Source: an uncultured Rhodospirillaceae bacterium
Lineage (GTDB): Bacteria; Pseudomonadota; Alphaproteobacteria; Thalassobaculales; Thalassobaculaceae
Assembly: GCA_937891725.1 (NCBI GenBank)
Contig: CALAHL010000473.1
Location: 1 to 13,425, forward strand
Reading direction: 5' to 3'
DNA: 13,425 nucleotides
Shown: piece after piece, positions 1 to 7,026 of the stretch
Numbering within the stretch: position 1 is the stretch's first letter
How the letters are laid out: every line of letters starts with the position of its first letter
Notes under the pieces: model-generated
Databases searched by the model: none
What the model saw: the letters and a program-made list of their open reading frames with translations, nothing else
What the model was told of the DNA's origin: nothing
Made by a program: the position numbers and the translations under genes

Positions 1-1317
1 ACCGCCATCGCCACCCCGATGAGCGGATGGCTGGCGGCCCGATTTTCCCGTCGGACCATCCTGATCTGGGGCGTGACGGGGTTCACCGCCGCCTCGCTGG
101 CCTGTGGGCTTGCGACCTCGCTCGAGGCGCTGGTGTTCTTCCGAGTTCTTCAGGGCGCCTTCGGGGCGCCACTGGTCCCGTTGTCCCAGGCGACCGTGAT
201 GGACAGCTATCCTCAGGAACAGCGCGGCTCCGCCATGGCGGTGTTCGGCATGGGGGTTGTGATCGGCCCGGTGCTCGCACCGACGATCGGCGGCATCCTG
301 TCGGAGCTGTACGGCTGGCGCTGGGTGTTTTTCATGATTGTGCCCTGCGGTCTGATCGCCTTGGGCGGCGTGATGATTTACATCCAGGACCGCCGAAAGG
401 CGGGATCCACATATCTGGACTGGACCGGGTTTCTGACCTTGTCCGTGTTCATTGCCAGTTTCCAGTTCATGATGGACCGGGGGGAGCGGCTCGACTGGTT
501 CGACAGCACGACCATCCTGCTCTGCGGTGCCGTGGCGCTGATGGCGCTATATCTGTTCATCGCGCACTCTGCGACGGCCGACCGGCCGTTCCTGAATCCC
601 AAGCTCCTGCTCGACCGCAATTATACGCTCGGCCTGATGCTGGTTTTCATGTTTGGGATGCTGAATTTCACGCCGGCCACGCTTATGCCGTCGTTGCTGC
701 AGGGGGTTCGAGGATACCCGGATTCCATTATCGGCTACGTGTTGGGGGCGCGGGGCGTCGGGACCATGCTCGGATTCTTCGTGATGTTCTGGGGCAATAA
801 ACTTGAACCGCGAATGCTGCTTGCGCTTGGATTCGGGTTGCAGGGCCTGAGCGGTGTGTTCATCGCCGGGTTCAATATCAACATGACAACCTTCGATGTG
901 CTTTGGACCAGTGCGTTGCAGGGGCTGGGCGTCGGATTGATCTGGGTTCCGTTGACCATCGTGACCTTCCGAACGATGGACCCCAGCAAGACGGCCGAGG
1001 CGACGGCGATCTTTCATCTCATTCGAAATTTCGGGAGTTCGATCTTTATCTCGATCTCCATCGGCGTCGCACAACGCAGCGCGCGGACGAATTATGCCGA
1101 GATGTCGGAATTCGCGAGCCCGATGAACGAAGCGCTCGACTACCAGTTCTCCTTCAACAGCATTTATTCACTGGACTCCGCCCGCGCCTTGGCCGGGCTC
1201 TCGAACGAGATTGCGCGGCAGGCCGTCATGATCGGCTATCTCAATACCTTCCTGCTGTTCGCGGCGACCAGTTTTGCCGCCATTCCCATCCTGTTCTTCT
1301 TCCGAATGCGAAAATAG
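1..1317 (+). CDS. DHA2 (EmrB/QacA-type) MFS drug efflux permease, 5' truncated
   Basis: This is an inner-membrane proton-driven multidrug exporter of the 14-helix DHA2 family, usually paired with an EmrA-type membrane-fusion protein. The frame is open from base 1, so the true start lies to the left; 438 residues are visible. DHA2 proteins are usually near 500-530 residues, so about the first 80 (helices 1-2) are missing. The visible part opens at the loop 2-3 motif (GWLAARFSRR, motif A-like). The diagnostic motif C follows around residues 80-110 (GMGVVIGPVLAPTIGG, then GWRWVFFMIVP), as in EmrB. Many hydrophobic helices follow and the protein ends FFFRMRK. No emrA partner is visible; it may lie upstream. 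The family call is firm; the substrate cannot be told. Confidence 0.9.
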   Translation, partial: TAIATPMSGWLAARFSRRTILIWGVTGFTAASLACGLATSLEALVFFRVLQGAFGAPLVPLSQATVMDSYPQEQRGSAMAVFGMGVVIGPVLAPTIGGILSELYGWRWVFFMIVPCGLIALGGVMIYIQDRRKAGSTYLDWTGFLTLSVFIASFQFMMDRGERLDWFDSTTILLCGAVALMALYLFIAHSATADRPFLNPKLLLDRNYTLGLMLVFMFGMLNFTPATLMPSLLQGVRGYPDSIIGYVLGARGVGTMLGFFVMFWGNKLEPRMLLALGFGLQGLSGVFIAGFNINMTTFDVLWTSALQGLGVGLIWVPLTIVTFRTMDPSKTAEATAIFHLIRNFGSSIFISISIGVAQRSARTNYAEMSEFASPMNEALDYQFSFNSIYSLDSARALAGLSNEIARQAVMIGYLNTFLLFAATSFAAIPILFFFRMRK

Positions 1318-1393
1318 CGGAGCCCGGGCCTCGGTCGCGGCAGGTCGCGCGCTCTTGATTGACCCGACAGCCGAGTGCGGCCACCCTCACCGG

Positions 1394-2401
1394 ATGACCG
1401 AGACACCACCTGCTTCAAAGATCTCGCCGAGCATAGATTTCGACGCGCCCGGAAAGCGCTGGGGCGCCCTGGTTCTGGCGCACTCTCGCGACGACAGCGC
1501 CTGGGGGTCGATCCGGATTCCGATTGGCGTGATCAAGAACGGCACCGGGCCGACCGCACTTCTGATCGCCGGCAATCACGGGGACGAGTACGAGGGGCAA
1601 ATCGCCCTGCGTCGTCTGATGAACGAGACACCGGTCGAGGATGTCTCCGGCACGATCATCGTGCTGCCGGGCATGAATTTTCCGGCCGTGCGGACGGGCA
1701 CGCGATGCTCCCCGATCGACGGCGGCAATATGAACCGGGCGTTTCCCGGGCGTGCTGACGGGACCATCACCCAGATCATCGCCCATTACGTCACCCACCA
1801 TCTGGTCAGCCGGGCGGATCTGGTGCTGGATCTGCATTCCGGCGGCAAGACGCTGGACTTCGTGCCCTTCGCCGCGACCCACCGGCTGCCGGATACCGCG
1901 CTTGCCGACCGCGCACGTGCGGCGGCCCAGGCCTTCGGGGCGCCGGTCGGGCTGGTGATGCTGGAACTGGACGATACCGGGATGTTGGACGGTGTGGTGG
2001 AGCGTGCCGGAAAACTGTTCGTGACCACCGAGCTTGCGGGGGCCGGCAGCTCGACGGCGTCGAGCAACCGGATTGCCTGGCGCGGAGTGCGGAATGTTCT
2101 CCGGCATGTCGGAATTCTTGCGGGCGAAGTCGAGCCGGGCGAGGCGCCGACGCGGATGATGGATATGCCGGACGCAAGCTGTTTCGTGACCTCCGAGCAC
2201 GCCGGCATTCACGAGCCCCTGGTCGATCTGGGCGAAGAGGTGCTGGCCGGCCAACCGGTCGCGCGCATTCACTTCCTTGAGGAGCCCGGGCGCGAGCCGG
2301 TGGTGTATCATTCCGAACGCGACGGTTTGCTGATCGGACGGCACATTCCCGGGCTGGTGAAGACCGGCGATTTTCTGATCAGCGTCGCAGTTGATCTATA
2401 G
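1394..2401 (+). CDS. doeB: DoeB-like N-alpha-acetyl-L-2,4-diaminobutyrate deacetylase (succinylglutamate desuccinylase/aspartoacylase family)
   Basis: This is a zinc-dependent amidohydrolase of the AstE/AspA family (M14-like fold). It most resembles DoeB, which removes acetate from N-alpha-acetyl-L-2,4-diaminobutyrate in ectoine degradation. The zinc site is complete: H62 and E65 in NHGDEYEG and H148 in LDLHSGGKTLDFVPFA. DoeB-like landmarks include DDSAWGSIRIPI (33-44) and DGGNMNRAFPGR (109-120). The C-terminal barrel-like domain ends near GRHIPGLVKTGD. Length is 335 aa, normal for the family. I chose ATG 1394 because the frame upstream of it (from 1274) overlaps the permease gene and has no family similarity; the ribosome site is weak. 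The Eda gene starts 18 nt later, so they are probably co-transcribed. No doeA, doeC, doeD or ectoine transport gene is here, so the substrate is inferred from similarity only. Confidence 0.82.
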   Translation: MTETPPASKISPSIDFDAPGKRWGALVLAHSRDDSAWGSIRIPIGVIKNGTGPTALLIAGNHGDEYEGQIALRRLMNETPVEDVSGTIIVLPGMNFPAVRTGTRCSPIDGGNMNRAFPGRADGTITQIIAHYVTHHLVSRADLVLDLHSGGKTLDFVPFAATHRLPDTALADRARAAAQAFGAPVGLVMLELDDTGMLDGVVERAGKLFVTTELAGAGSSTASSNRIAWRGVRNVLRHVGILAGEVEPGEAPTRMMDMPDASCFVTSEHAGIHEPLVDLGEEVLAGQPVARIHFLEEPGREPVVYHSERDGLLIGRHIPGLVKTGDFLISVAVDL

Positions 2402-2419
2402 ACGAAAAGGGAGCGGGCC

Positions 2420-3055
2420 ATGACCATGACGGTCGATATTCGGAGCATTATGGGTCGTGGTCCTGTGATTCCGGTGGTGACCATCGATAACCCGACGACC
2501 GCCCCGGACCTCGCGCGGGCGTTGCTTGTGAGCGGGATCTCGGTGATCGAGTTGACGCTTCGGACCCCCGGCGCGCTTGAGGCGGCACGGCTGATCGCCG
2601 AGCAGGTCGAGGAAATGGTCGTTGGTGTGGGCACCGTTCTGGATCCATCGCAGGCGGTGCAAGCCGCCGAGGTCGGGGCGGTGTTCGCTGTTTCCCCGGG
2701 GTTTGACCCGGACCTGCTCACGGCCGTGAGCGCCGCTGGGCTCGCTTATCTTCCGGGCGTCCAGACCGCCAGCGAAGTGATGGCGGCGCGCAAGGCCGGT
2801 CTGCGCGCATTGAAGTTCTTCCCGGCGGCGAGCTCCGGCGGGGCAGATGCGCTGAAGCAGCTCCAGCCGGTTTTCCCGGACATCGCGTTCTGTCCGACCG
2901 GCGGCATCTCGCTGCAGGATGCTCCAGCCTATCTCGCGTTGGAAAACGTTCTGTGCATTGGCGGCAGTTTCGCCGCTCCCGCCCGTTTCATTCAGACACG
3001 GGACTGGATGGCGATCACCGGGAGTGCACGACAGGCATGCGCGTTACGGGGATGA
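2420..3055 (+). CDS. eda: 2-dehydro-3-deoxy-6-phosphogluconate / 4-hydroxy-2-oxoglutarate aldolase
   Basis: This is a class I aldolase that splits KDPG to pyruvate and glyceraldehyde-3-phosphate (Entner-Doudoroff pathway), or 4-hydroxy-2-oxoglutarate to pyruvate and glyoxylate. At 211 aa it has the usual size of this TIM-barrel trimer. The Schiff-base lysine is K132 in ALKFFPA (E. coli K133), the general base is E44 in VIELTLRT, and the phosphate-binding region FCPTGGIS is present. A good ribosome site, AGGGAG at 2408-2413, lies 6 nt before the ATG. It follows the DoeB-like gene closely. No edd (6-phosphogluconate dehydratase) is in the window, so it is open whether its role is in sugar catabolism or in an amino-acid or hydroxy-keto acid route. 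Confidence 0.9.
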   Translation: MTMTVDIRSIMGRGPVIPVVTIDNPTTAPDLARALLVSGISVIELTLRTPGALEAARLIAEQVEEMVVGVGTVLDPSQAVQAAEVGAVFAVSPGFDPDLLTAVSAAGLAYLPGVQTASEVMAARKAGLRALKFFPAASSGGADALKQLQPVFPDIAFCPTGGISLQDAPAYLALENVLCIGGSFAAPARFIQTRDWMAITGSARQACALRG

Positions 3056-3119
3056 GACTTGCGCTCCGGGCGGAGAAAACCGCTTGGAATGCGATTCAGA
3101 TTATGTAATGGAATATGCC

Positions 3120-3209
3120 ATGAACACGGGCACATTTATCTCTGAATTGACCTCCAAGCGTCTCGGCGAAGGCCGAGCGGGCGCGCGACGACGTACGCGT
3201 CGCGTCTGA
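3120..3209 (+). CDS. possible 29-residue Arg-rich leader peptide (speculative)
   Basis: A short frame in the Eda-acetyltransferase gap begins at ATG 3120 (another in-frame ATG is at 3108) and encodes a small peptide ending GARRRTRRV. Five of its last eight residues are arginine, and those codons lie inside a perfect hairpin (3184-3204). There is no clear ribosome site, and Arg-rich chance frames are common in GC-rich DNA. I list it because an Arg-codon cluster coinciding with a hairpin ahead of a gene is the layout of a translational attenuator. It may equally be noise. Confidence 0.15.
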   Translation: MNTGTFISELTSKRLGEGRAGARRRTRRV

Positions 3210-3259
3210 ATATCCTGTCGGTCACGCGCCGGTGGGATGTCTCGCTCCCACCTTCGCGC
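3162..3259 (+). promoter_or_regulatory. three tandem hairpins in the 5' region of the acetyltransferase gene
   Basis: Three stem-loops follow one another before the acetyltransferase ATG at 3275. Hairpin 1 pairs CTCGGC 3162-3167 with GCCGAG 3172-3177 around a 4-nt loop. Hairpin 2 pairs CGCGACG 3184-3190 with CGTCGCG 3198-3204 around a 7-nt loop. Hairpin 3 pairs GGTGGGA 3231-3237 with TCCCACC 3246-3252 around an 8-nt loop, extended by GCGC 3226-3229 with GCGC 3256-3259. The ribosome site GAAAGG (3261-3266) starts just after hairpin 3. No T-tract follows any stem, so these are not plain intrinsic terminators. A structured leader or an attenuator is possible. It matches no riboswitch class that I recognise. 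Confidence 0.4.
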
Positions 3260-3274
3260 TGAAAGGCCGCTCCC

Positions 3275-3889
3275 ATGTTTCAGATTCGCCAGCAAGTTCC
3301 TTCCGACATCGGTACCATCAACGCCCTTCTTGATGCCGGGTTCGGACCCGATCGTCGAACCCGGACGGTGTATCGCTTGCGGCAGGGTGCTCCTGCCGAT
3401 GGTCTGGCCTTCGTCGCCGCAGATCCGGTCAGCGATGAGCCGCTGGCCACCATTCAGTTCTGGGAAATCACGCTCTGCGAGGGAGCCAAGGCCGGGCCTG
3501 CCACGCTGCTTCTGGGACCCTTGGCGGTCCATGCCGAACTGCGGGGGCAAGGCTTGGGCCGCGCCTTGGTCAGTCACGGTCTCACAATGGCGCGGGAGCA
3601 GGGCTGGCAGCTGTGTGTCGTGTCAGGTGAACCCGACTATTACGCGCCCTACGGATTTGAGGATGCGAGCCCCTATGGCGTGATGATGCCGGGGCCCGTC
3701 CATGCCGGGTGGCTGCAGATCAAGGCCTTCGATGCGGCCGCCCTCGACGCCTTGGCGTCGGGTCCGCACCGGATTGGTGCGGTTCCGCTTCCGGACCGGA
3801 GGTGCGTTCGATATCCCGTGAGCGCTTTGCCGCCGGTGATCTCCGGGTTCGGTTTTCTGCCTCGGACCGTCGAAACCCGGCTCGGGTGA
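3275..3889 (+). CDS. GNAT-family N-acetyltransferase (YhbS-like)
   Basis: This protein probably transfers an acetyl group from acetyl-CoA to an amine on an unknown substrate, in the cytoplasm. It has 204 aa. The acetyl-CoA pyrophosphate-binding motif A is clear: LGPLAVHAELRGQGLGRAL, with the R/QxxGxG/A core at residues 90-95. A motif B-like stretch follows (YYAPYGFED), which is typical of YhbS-like predicted acetyltransferases. GAAAGG 8 nt before the ATG is a usable ribosome site. The stop overlaps the GTG start of the downstream TauE/SafE permease, so the two are translationally coupled. The 5' region holds three hairpins (separate entry). The family is firm; the substrate is unknown. Confidence 0.87.
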   Translation: MFQIRQQVPSDIGTINALLDAGFGPDRRTRTVYRLRQGAPADGLAFVAADPVSDEPLATIQFWEITLCEGAKAGPATLLLGPLAVHAELRGQGLGRALVSHGLTMAREQGWQLCVVSGEPDYYAPYGFEDASPYGVMMPGPVHAGWLQIKAFDAAALDALASGPHRIGAVPLPDRRCVRYPVSALPPVISGFGFLPRTVETRLG

Positions 3890-4656
3890 GCGGGGTTTTC
3901 GAGACCGGGACGCTGCTCGGGTGGGGGCCCGGAGTCTGGGCGCTGGCCGCCGCGGCCTGTTTGGTGGCGGGTGTGGTGCGCGGCTTCACAGGGTTCGGCC
4001 TGGCCCTCATCGTCGTGACGGCGGTGTCTGTCCTGGCGGCTCCGGTCGAGATCGTTCCGATCGCCGTAATCCTGGATCTGTTCGCCAGTGTTCGCATGCT
4101 GCCGCATGTCCACAAGGATGTGGATCGTCGGGGAGTCGTGTTGATGACCTTGGGCGCACTGCCGATGATTCCCGTCGGGGTGTGGTTGCTGGCCGTCGTT
4201 CATGAAGATCACATGCGGCTGGCCATTGGCGTTGTCGTTCTGCTCGCGACCCTGGCGATCGCGGCTGGGATGGGCCTGAAGCGGTCGCCTGGGCCGATCC
4301 TGAAGGTCGTAACGGGATGTGCGGTGGGGATCATGACAGGATCGGCCGGGATCCCGGGGCCTCCTGTGATTCTGCTGTACCTCTCGTCACCCCTGCCGCC
4401 GGCCACCCTCCGGGCGACGGCGGTCGCGATCTTTATGGTCACCGATTTCGCAGTCTTGGCGCTTTTGGCGGTCAAGGGTTTTGTGACCGCTGAGGTGCTG
4501 CTGCACTGTCTGATTCTGATCCCCTTCGTCGAGATCGCGGTCCTGTTCGGGCGGCGGTTGCACGGCAAAGCCAGGCCGGACCAGGTCAAGCGTGCGGCGC
4601 TGGCTTTGCTGATGTTTCTGGCGATTGTGGCGATCGGGCGAGTGCTGCTAACCTGA
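3886..4656 (+). CDS. sulfite exporter TauE/SafE (TSUP) family permease
   Basis: This is a polytopic inner-membrane protein of the TSUP family, whose members move sulfite, sulfoacetate, taurine-related or other small organic anions. It has 256 aa with about seven or eight hydrophobic helices. The two half-repeats each carry the family's Gly-rich helix motif: VVRGFTGFGLAL near residues 30-41 and MTGSAGIPGPPVIL near residues 149-162. I chose GTG 3886 because it gives the family's normal length and overlaps the acetyltransferase stop (GTGA), a classic coupling arrangement. The open frame runs back to 3709, but that stretch is out-of-frame acetyltransferase sequence. The transported substrate cannot be inferred. 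The next gene, a glutathione S-transferase, starts 41 nt downstream. Confidence 0.85.
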   Translation: MSGVFETGTLLGWGPGVWALAAAACLVAGVVRGFTGFGLALIVVTAVSVLAAPVEIVPIAVILDLFASVRMLPHVHKDVDRRGVVLMTLGALPMIPVGVWLLAVVHEDHMRLAIGVVVLLATLAIAAGMGLKRSPGPILKVVTGCAVGIMTGSAGIPGPPVILLYLSSPLPPATLRATAVAIFMVTDFAVLALLAVKGFVTAEVLLHCLILIPFVEIAVLFGRRLHGKARPDQVKRAALALLMFLAIVAIGRVLLT

Positions 4657-4697
4657 GACTGATTCGGACGTGCCTCCATCACTTCAAGCCAGAGCCC

Positions 4698-5366
4698 ATG
4701 CGAACCCTTCATCACCTCGCGCTGTCGGCAAAGTCGCGCAAGATCCGCGTTGTGCTGGGAGAAAAGCGGCTCGAAGCCCATTTGAAGGCCGAGCAGATCT
4801 GGGAACGGCGCCCGGAGTTTCTCGCCATCAATCCGGCGGGCGAAGTGCCGGTCCTGGTCGAGGATGACGGCACCACGATCGCGCACGCCACTGCGATTTC
4901 CGAATACCTTGAGGAAATGCATCCAAGCCCGGCCTTGATGCCGTCAGACCCGGCCGGTCGGGCCGAGGTGCGTCGGCTGGTGTCCTGGTTCGATGAGAAA
5001 TTCGAGGCCGAAGTCACCGATCTGCTGGTCGGTGAGAAGGTCATGAAACGCTTCCTGGGGCGTGGCGAGCCGTCGAGCGAGGCGATCCGGGCGGGCATGT
5101 CGAATATCTCGATCCACCTCGATTATATCGGTTGGTTGGCGGAGCGCAGATCCTGGCTGGCGGGTGAGGCGTTCTCGCTGGCGGATATCACCGCGGCGGC
5201 GCATCTGTCCTGTGTGGACTATCTGGGTGACGTGCCTTGGGATCGCAATCCCGAAGCCCGGATGTGGTATGCCAGGGTCAAATCACGCCCGAGTTTCCGG
5301 CCGCTGCTGGCCGATCACATCACGGGATTGCAACCGCCGAAACACTACGCGGATCTCGACTTTTAA
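4698..5366 (+). CDS. glutathione S-transferase family protein
   Basis: This is a cytosolic GST of 222 aa. The N-terminal thioredoxin-like domain (about 1-80) begins MRTLHHLALSAKSRKIRVVLGEK, with a Ser in the SAKSRKIR position typical of bacterial GSTs. It contains the cis-proline and glutathione-binding motif INPAGEVPVL, then TAISEYLEE. The C-terminal helical domain carries the N-capping motif SLADITAAAHLSCVDYLG. Related alphaproteobacterial proteins keep the N-terminal layout PxSRKVR...ERxxEFLxxNPAGEVPVL. It probably conjugates or reduces electrophiles or peroxides with glutathione. It is the last gene of the left + strand cluster and converges on the TPR gene 24 nt away. No terminator is obvious between them. 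Confidence 0.88.
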   Translation: MRTLHHLALSAKSRKIRVVLGEKRLEAHLKAEQIWERRPEFLAINPAGEVPVLVEDDGTTIAHATAISEYLEEMHPSPALMPSDPAGRAEVRRLVSWFDEKFEAEVTDLLVGEKVMKRFLGRGEPSSEAIRAGMSNISIHLDYIGWLAERRSWLAGEAFSLADITAAAHLSCVDYLGDVPWDRNPEARMWYARVKSRPSFRPLLADHITGLQPPKHYADLDF

Positions 5367-5390
5367 AGTCTTGATTATCTGAAGGCCGTG

Positions 5391-6230
5391 TCATTTCTGG
5401 ATCACGGGCAATGCGTTCAGATGGGCCCGGGCGGCATTGTCTGTCGGACCGTTGGGATCCAGCTTGAGGACTTCCGACCAATCCTGGGCCGCCCCCTCCA
5501 GATCGCCGTCCAAGTGCTTCAGAATACCGCGTTCCAGCCAGGCCTCAGGACGTTTTGGGTCGATCTCCAGGGCGCGATCAACATCCGATCGCGCGAGTTC
5601 CATGGCATCAAGATATCGGTACGCAGCGGCTCGAAACAGCAGAACTTCCGGGTTATCCGGTTCCGCCGACAGCGAGATGTTCAAATCATCCACCGCCTCC
5701 CAGGTTCTGCCCGCCTGCATCCGGACCAGGGCGCGGTCGACGCGGAGCTGAGGATCATTGGGAAACAGGCCCAGCAGGCGGGTCTGAATCTCCTCGGCCC
5801 GGTCCAGGCGCCCGGTCAGGTTCCAGGCCTGTGCCGCTTGGGCCAGCAATCCGGCTCTGATCACCGTATCTTCGGCGGGAACGTCTTCGGCCAAGCGTTC
5901 CAGACGGGTAGCTGCCTCGGCATGATCGCCCATCCCCACCATCGCCACCGCAGCGCAATGGCGCGCAGGCAAACCGCCGCCGACTTCCAACCAGCTCAGC
6001 GCCTTCGCGTAGGCGATTTCAGGATCTCGACGTGCCTCCACGAGGCATCGGTCGTAGATTTCACTCTGCTCGGCGGATCTGGCGGGGTTATCCTGATCTT
6101 GACTGCCGAGCGTTTGGGAAAACACCGAGCCGGAGAGACCCAGAACCGCACAAACCGAGAGGATACATAACGAAATAATCCGTGGCGGGTTAAGGAATAG
6201 GTAACAGTGGTTTGGTATTGGTGAAAACAT
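5391..6230 (-). CDS. exported tetratricopeptide-repeat protein
   Basis: This is a 279-aa protein with an N-terminal signal sequence: a hydrophobic stretch at about residues 18-36 followed by SGSVFSQ, a plausible cleavage site. It is therefore probably periplasmic or lipid-free surface-exposed. The C-terminal two thirds hold about four TPR units, each ending in the usual Pro-containing turn (FPNDPQ, EPDNPE, DPKRPE, DPNGPT). TPRs are scaffolds for protein-protein contacts, and no enzyme motif is present. The apparent start shares its CATG with the divergent histidine kinase start, so one of the two may really begin elsewhere. For this gene no downstream ATG precedes the signal sequence. A GGAGGT lies 15 nt upstream of the ATG, rather far for a ribosome site. 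Specific partners are unknown. Confidence 0.8.
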   Translation of the reverse strand: MFSPIPNHCYLFLNPPRIISLCILSVCAVLGLSGSVFSQTLGSQDQDNPARSAEQSEIYDRCLVEARRDPEIAYAKALSWLEVGGGLPARHCAAVAMVGMGDHAEAATRLERLAEDVPAEDTVIRAGLLAQAAQAWNLTGRLDRAEEIQTRLLGLFPNDPQLRVDRALVRMQAGRTWEAVDDLNISLSAEPDNPEVLLFRAAAYRYLDAMELARSDVDRALEIDPKRPEAWLERGILKHLDGDLEGAAQDWSEVLKLDPNGPTDNAARAHLNALPVIQK

Positions 6231-7017
6231 GGATCAAAAAGCCTCACCTCCGAACCTTAAGGACAAGATCGGCGCTGACACAGCGGGTTCCGGGGCTACG
6301 GAACAATTGCGGGAGATTGCGCACGAACTCAGGAATCCCTTGAACGCTCTGCTTGCCGTTTCGGAAGTATTCCGGGACGAGAGGTTCGGCAAACTGTCGA
6401 ATGACCGGTATCGCCGGTATGCGGAACTGTCACATGAAGCGACAGTCCGAATGTTGTCACTTTGCGAACAATTGCTCAACGGCCATCCCGAAGCCGACAC
6501 AGAATCCGGGATCGGGTCCGCTGTGCGTGTGCAGCGGCCGCTGAAGGACACGATCCGAGATGTGGTTGAGCTTTTCGGACCGATGGCCGAGGAGCGCGAT
6601 GTCCTGCTGAACATGCAATTTTCCGATGAGATGTTGGCGAAAGTGCAGGTCAATGCGGAACTGGTCACCTCGACACTCAACAATTTGATCGCGAATGCCA
6701 TCAAGTTTACCCCACGTGGCGGTCGGGTCAGCGTGATCGCGAAATCGGACGGCTCCTCGGACGTCATCGTCCTGGTGGTCAGCGACACGGGTGTCGGGAT
6801 CGATCCCGAGCAGATCGCGCAGATCATGGGGGTTGATACCTTCAAGCCGCGCAAGACGACTGGTCTTCACGGTGACCACGGCTCGGGCCTCGGATTGTTC
6901 ATGGTCCGCCGGAGCCTTGAGATGGCGGGCGGTTCGCTAGAACTGCGTTCGAAACCCGGGCTCGGCACCTGCGCGATCGTGCGGTTGTGCACGATCAAAA
7001 ATCCCCACAAAGCCTGA
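6229..7017 (+). CDS. soluble sensor-less histidine kinase (HisKA + HATPase_c)
   Basis: This is a two-component kinase of 262 aa consisting only of the dimerisation/phosphoacceptor and ATP-binding domains. The H-box is EIAHELRNPLNAL with phosphoacceptor H32. The N-box is NNLIANAIKFTPRGG with N156, the G1 box is SDTGVGI with D186, and the G2 box is GSGLGLFMVR (G218, G220, G222). All catalytic landmarks are present, so it should be active. There is no membrane segment, PAS, GAF or receiver domain, and only about 24 residues precede the DHp helix. It is probably cytoplasmic and must get its signal from a partner protein. No response regulator is adjacent. The ATG at 6229 lies inside the CATG of the divergent TPR gene. 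The next in-frame ATG lies well beyond the H-box, so the start must be near here. Confidence 0.88.
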   Translation: MDQKASPPNLKDKIGADTAGSGATEQLREIAHELRNPLNALLAVSEVFRDERFGKLSNDRYRRYAELSHEATVRMLSLCEQLLNGHPEADTESGIGSAVRVQRPLKDTIRDVVELFGPMAEERDVLLNMQFSDEMLAKVQVNAELVTSTLNNLIANAIKFTPRGGRVSVIAKSDGSSDVIVLVVSDTGVGIDPEQIAQIMGVDTFKPRKTTGLHGDHGSGLGLFMVRRSLEMAGGSLELRSKPGLGTCAIVRLCTIKNPHKA

Positions 7018-7026
7018 CGTCCGCCG

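Noticed and set aside
1274..1393. Longer DoeB-like protein starting at ATG 1274
   Set aside because: The first 40 residues would overlap the permease gene and do not resemble the family; similarity begins just after Met at 1394.
3059..3080. Terminator after eda (CTCC-GGGC-GGAG)
   Set aside because: The stem is only 4-5 bp and is followed by AAAA, with no T-tract.
3709..3885. Longer TauE/SafE protein starting at ATG 3709
   Set aside because: The extra 59 residues are out-of-frame acetyltransferase sequence, hydrophilic and Arg-rich. GTG 3886 gives the normal family length.
5391..6170. Plus-strand 260-codon frame opposite the TPR gene
   Set aside because: It is a shadow of the TPR coding sequence. 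The minus frame shows a signal sequence and regular TPR units, while the plus frame shows no domain.
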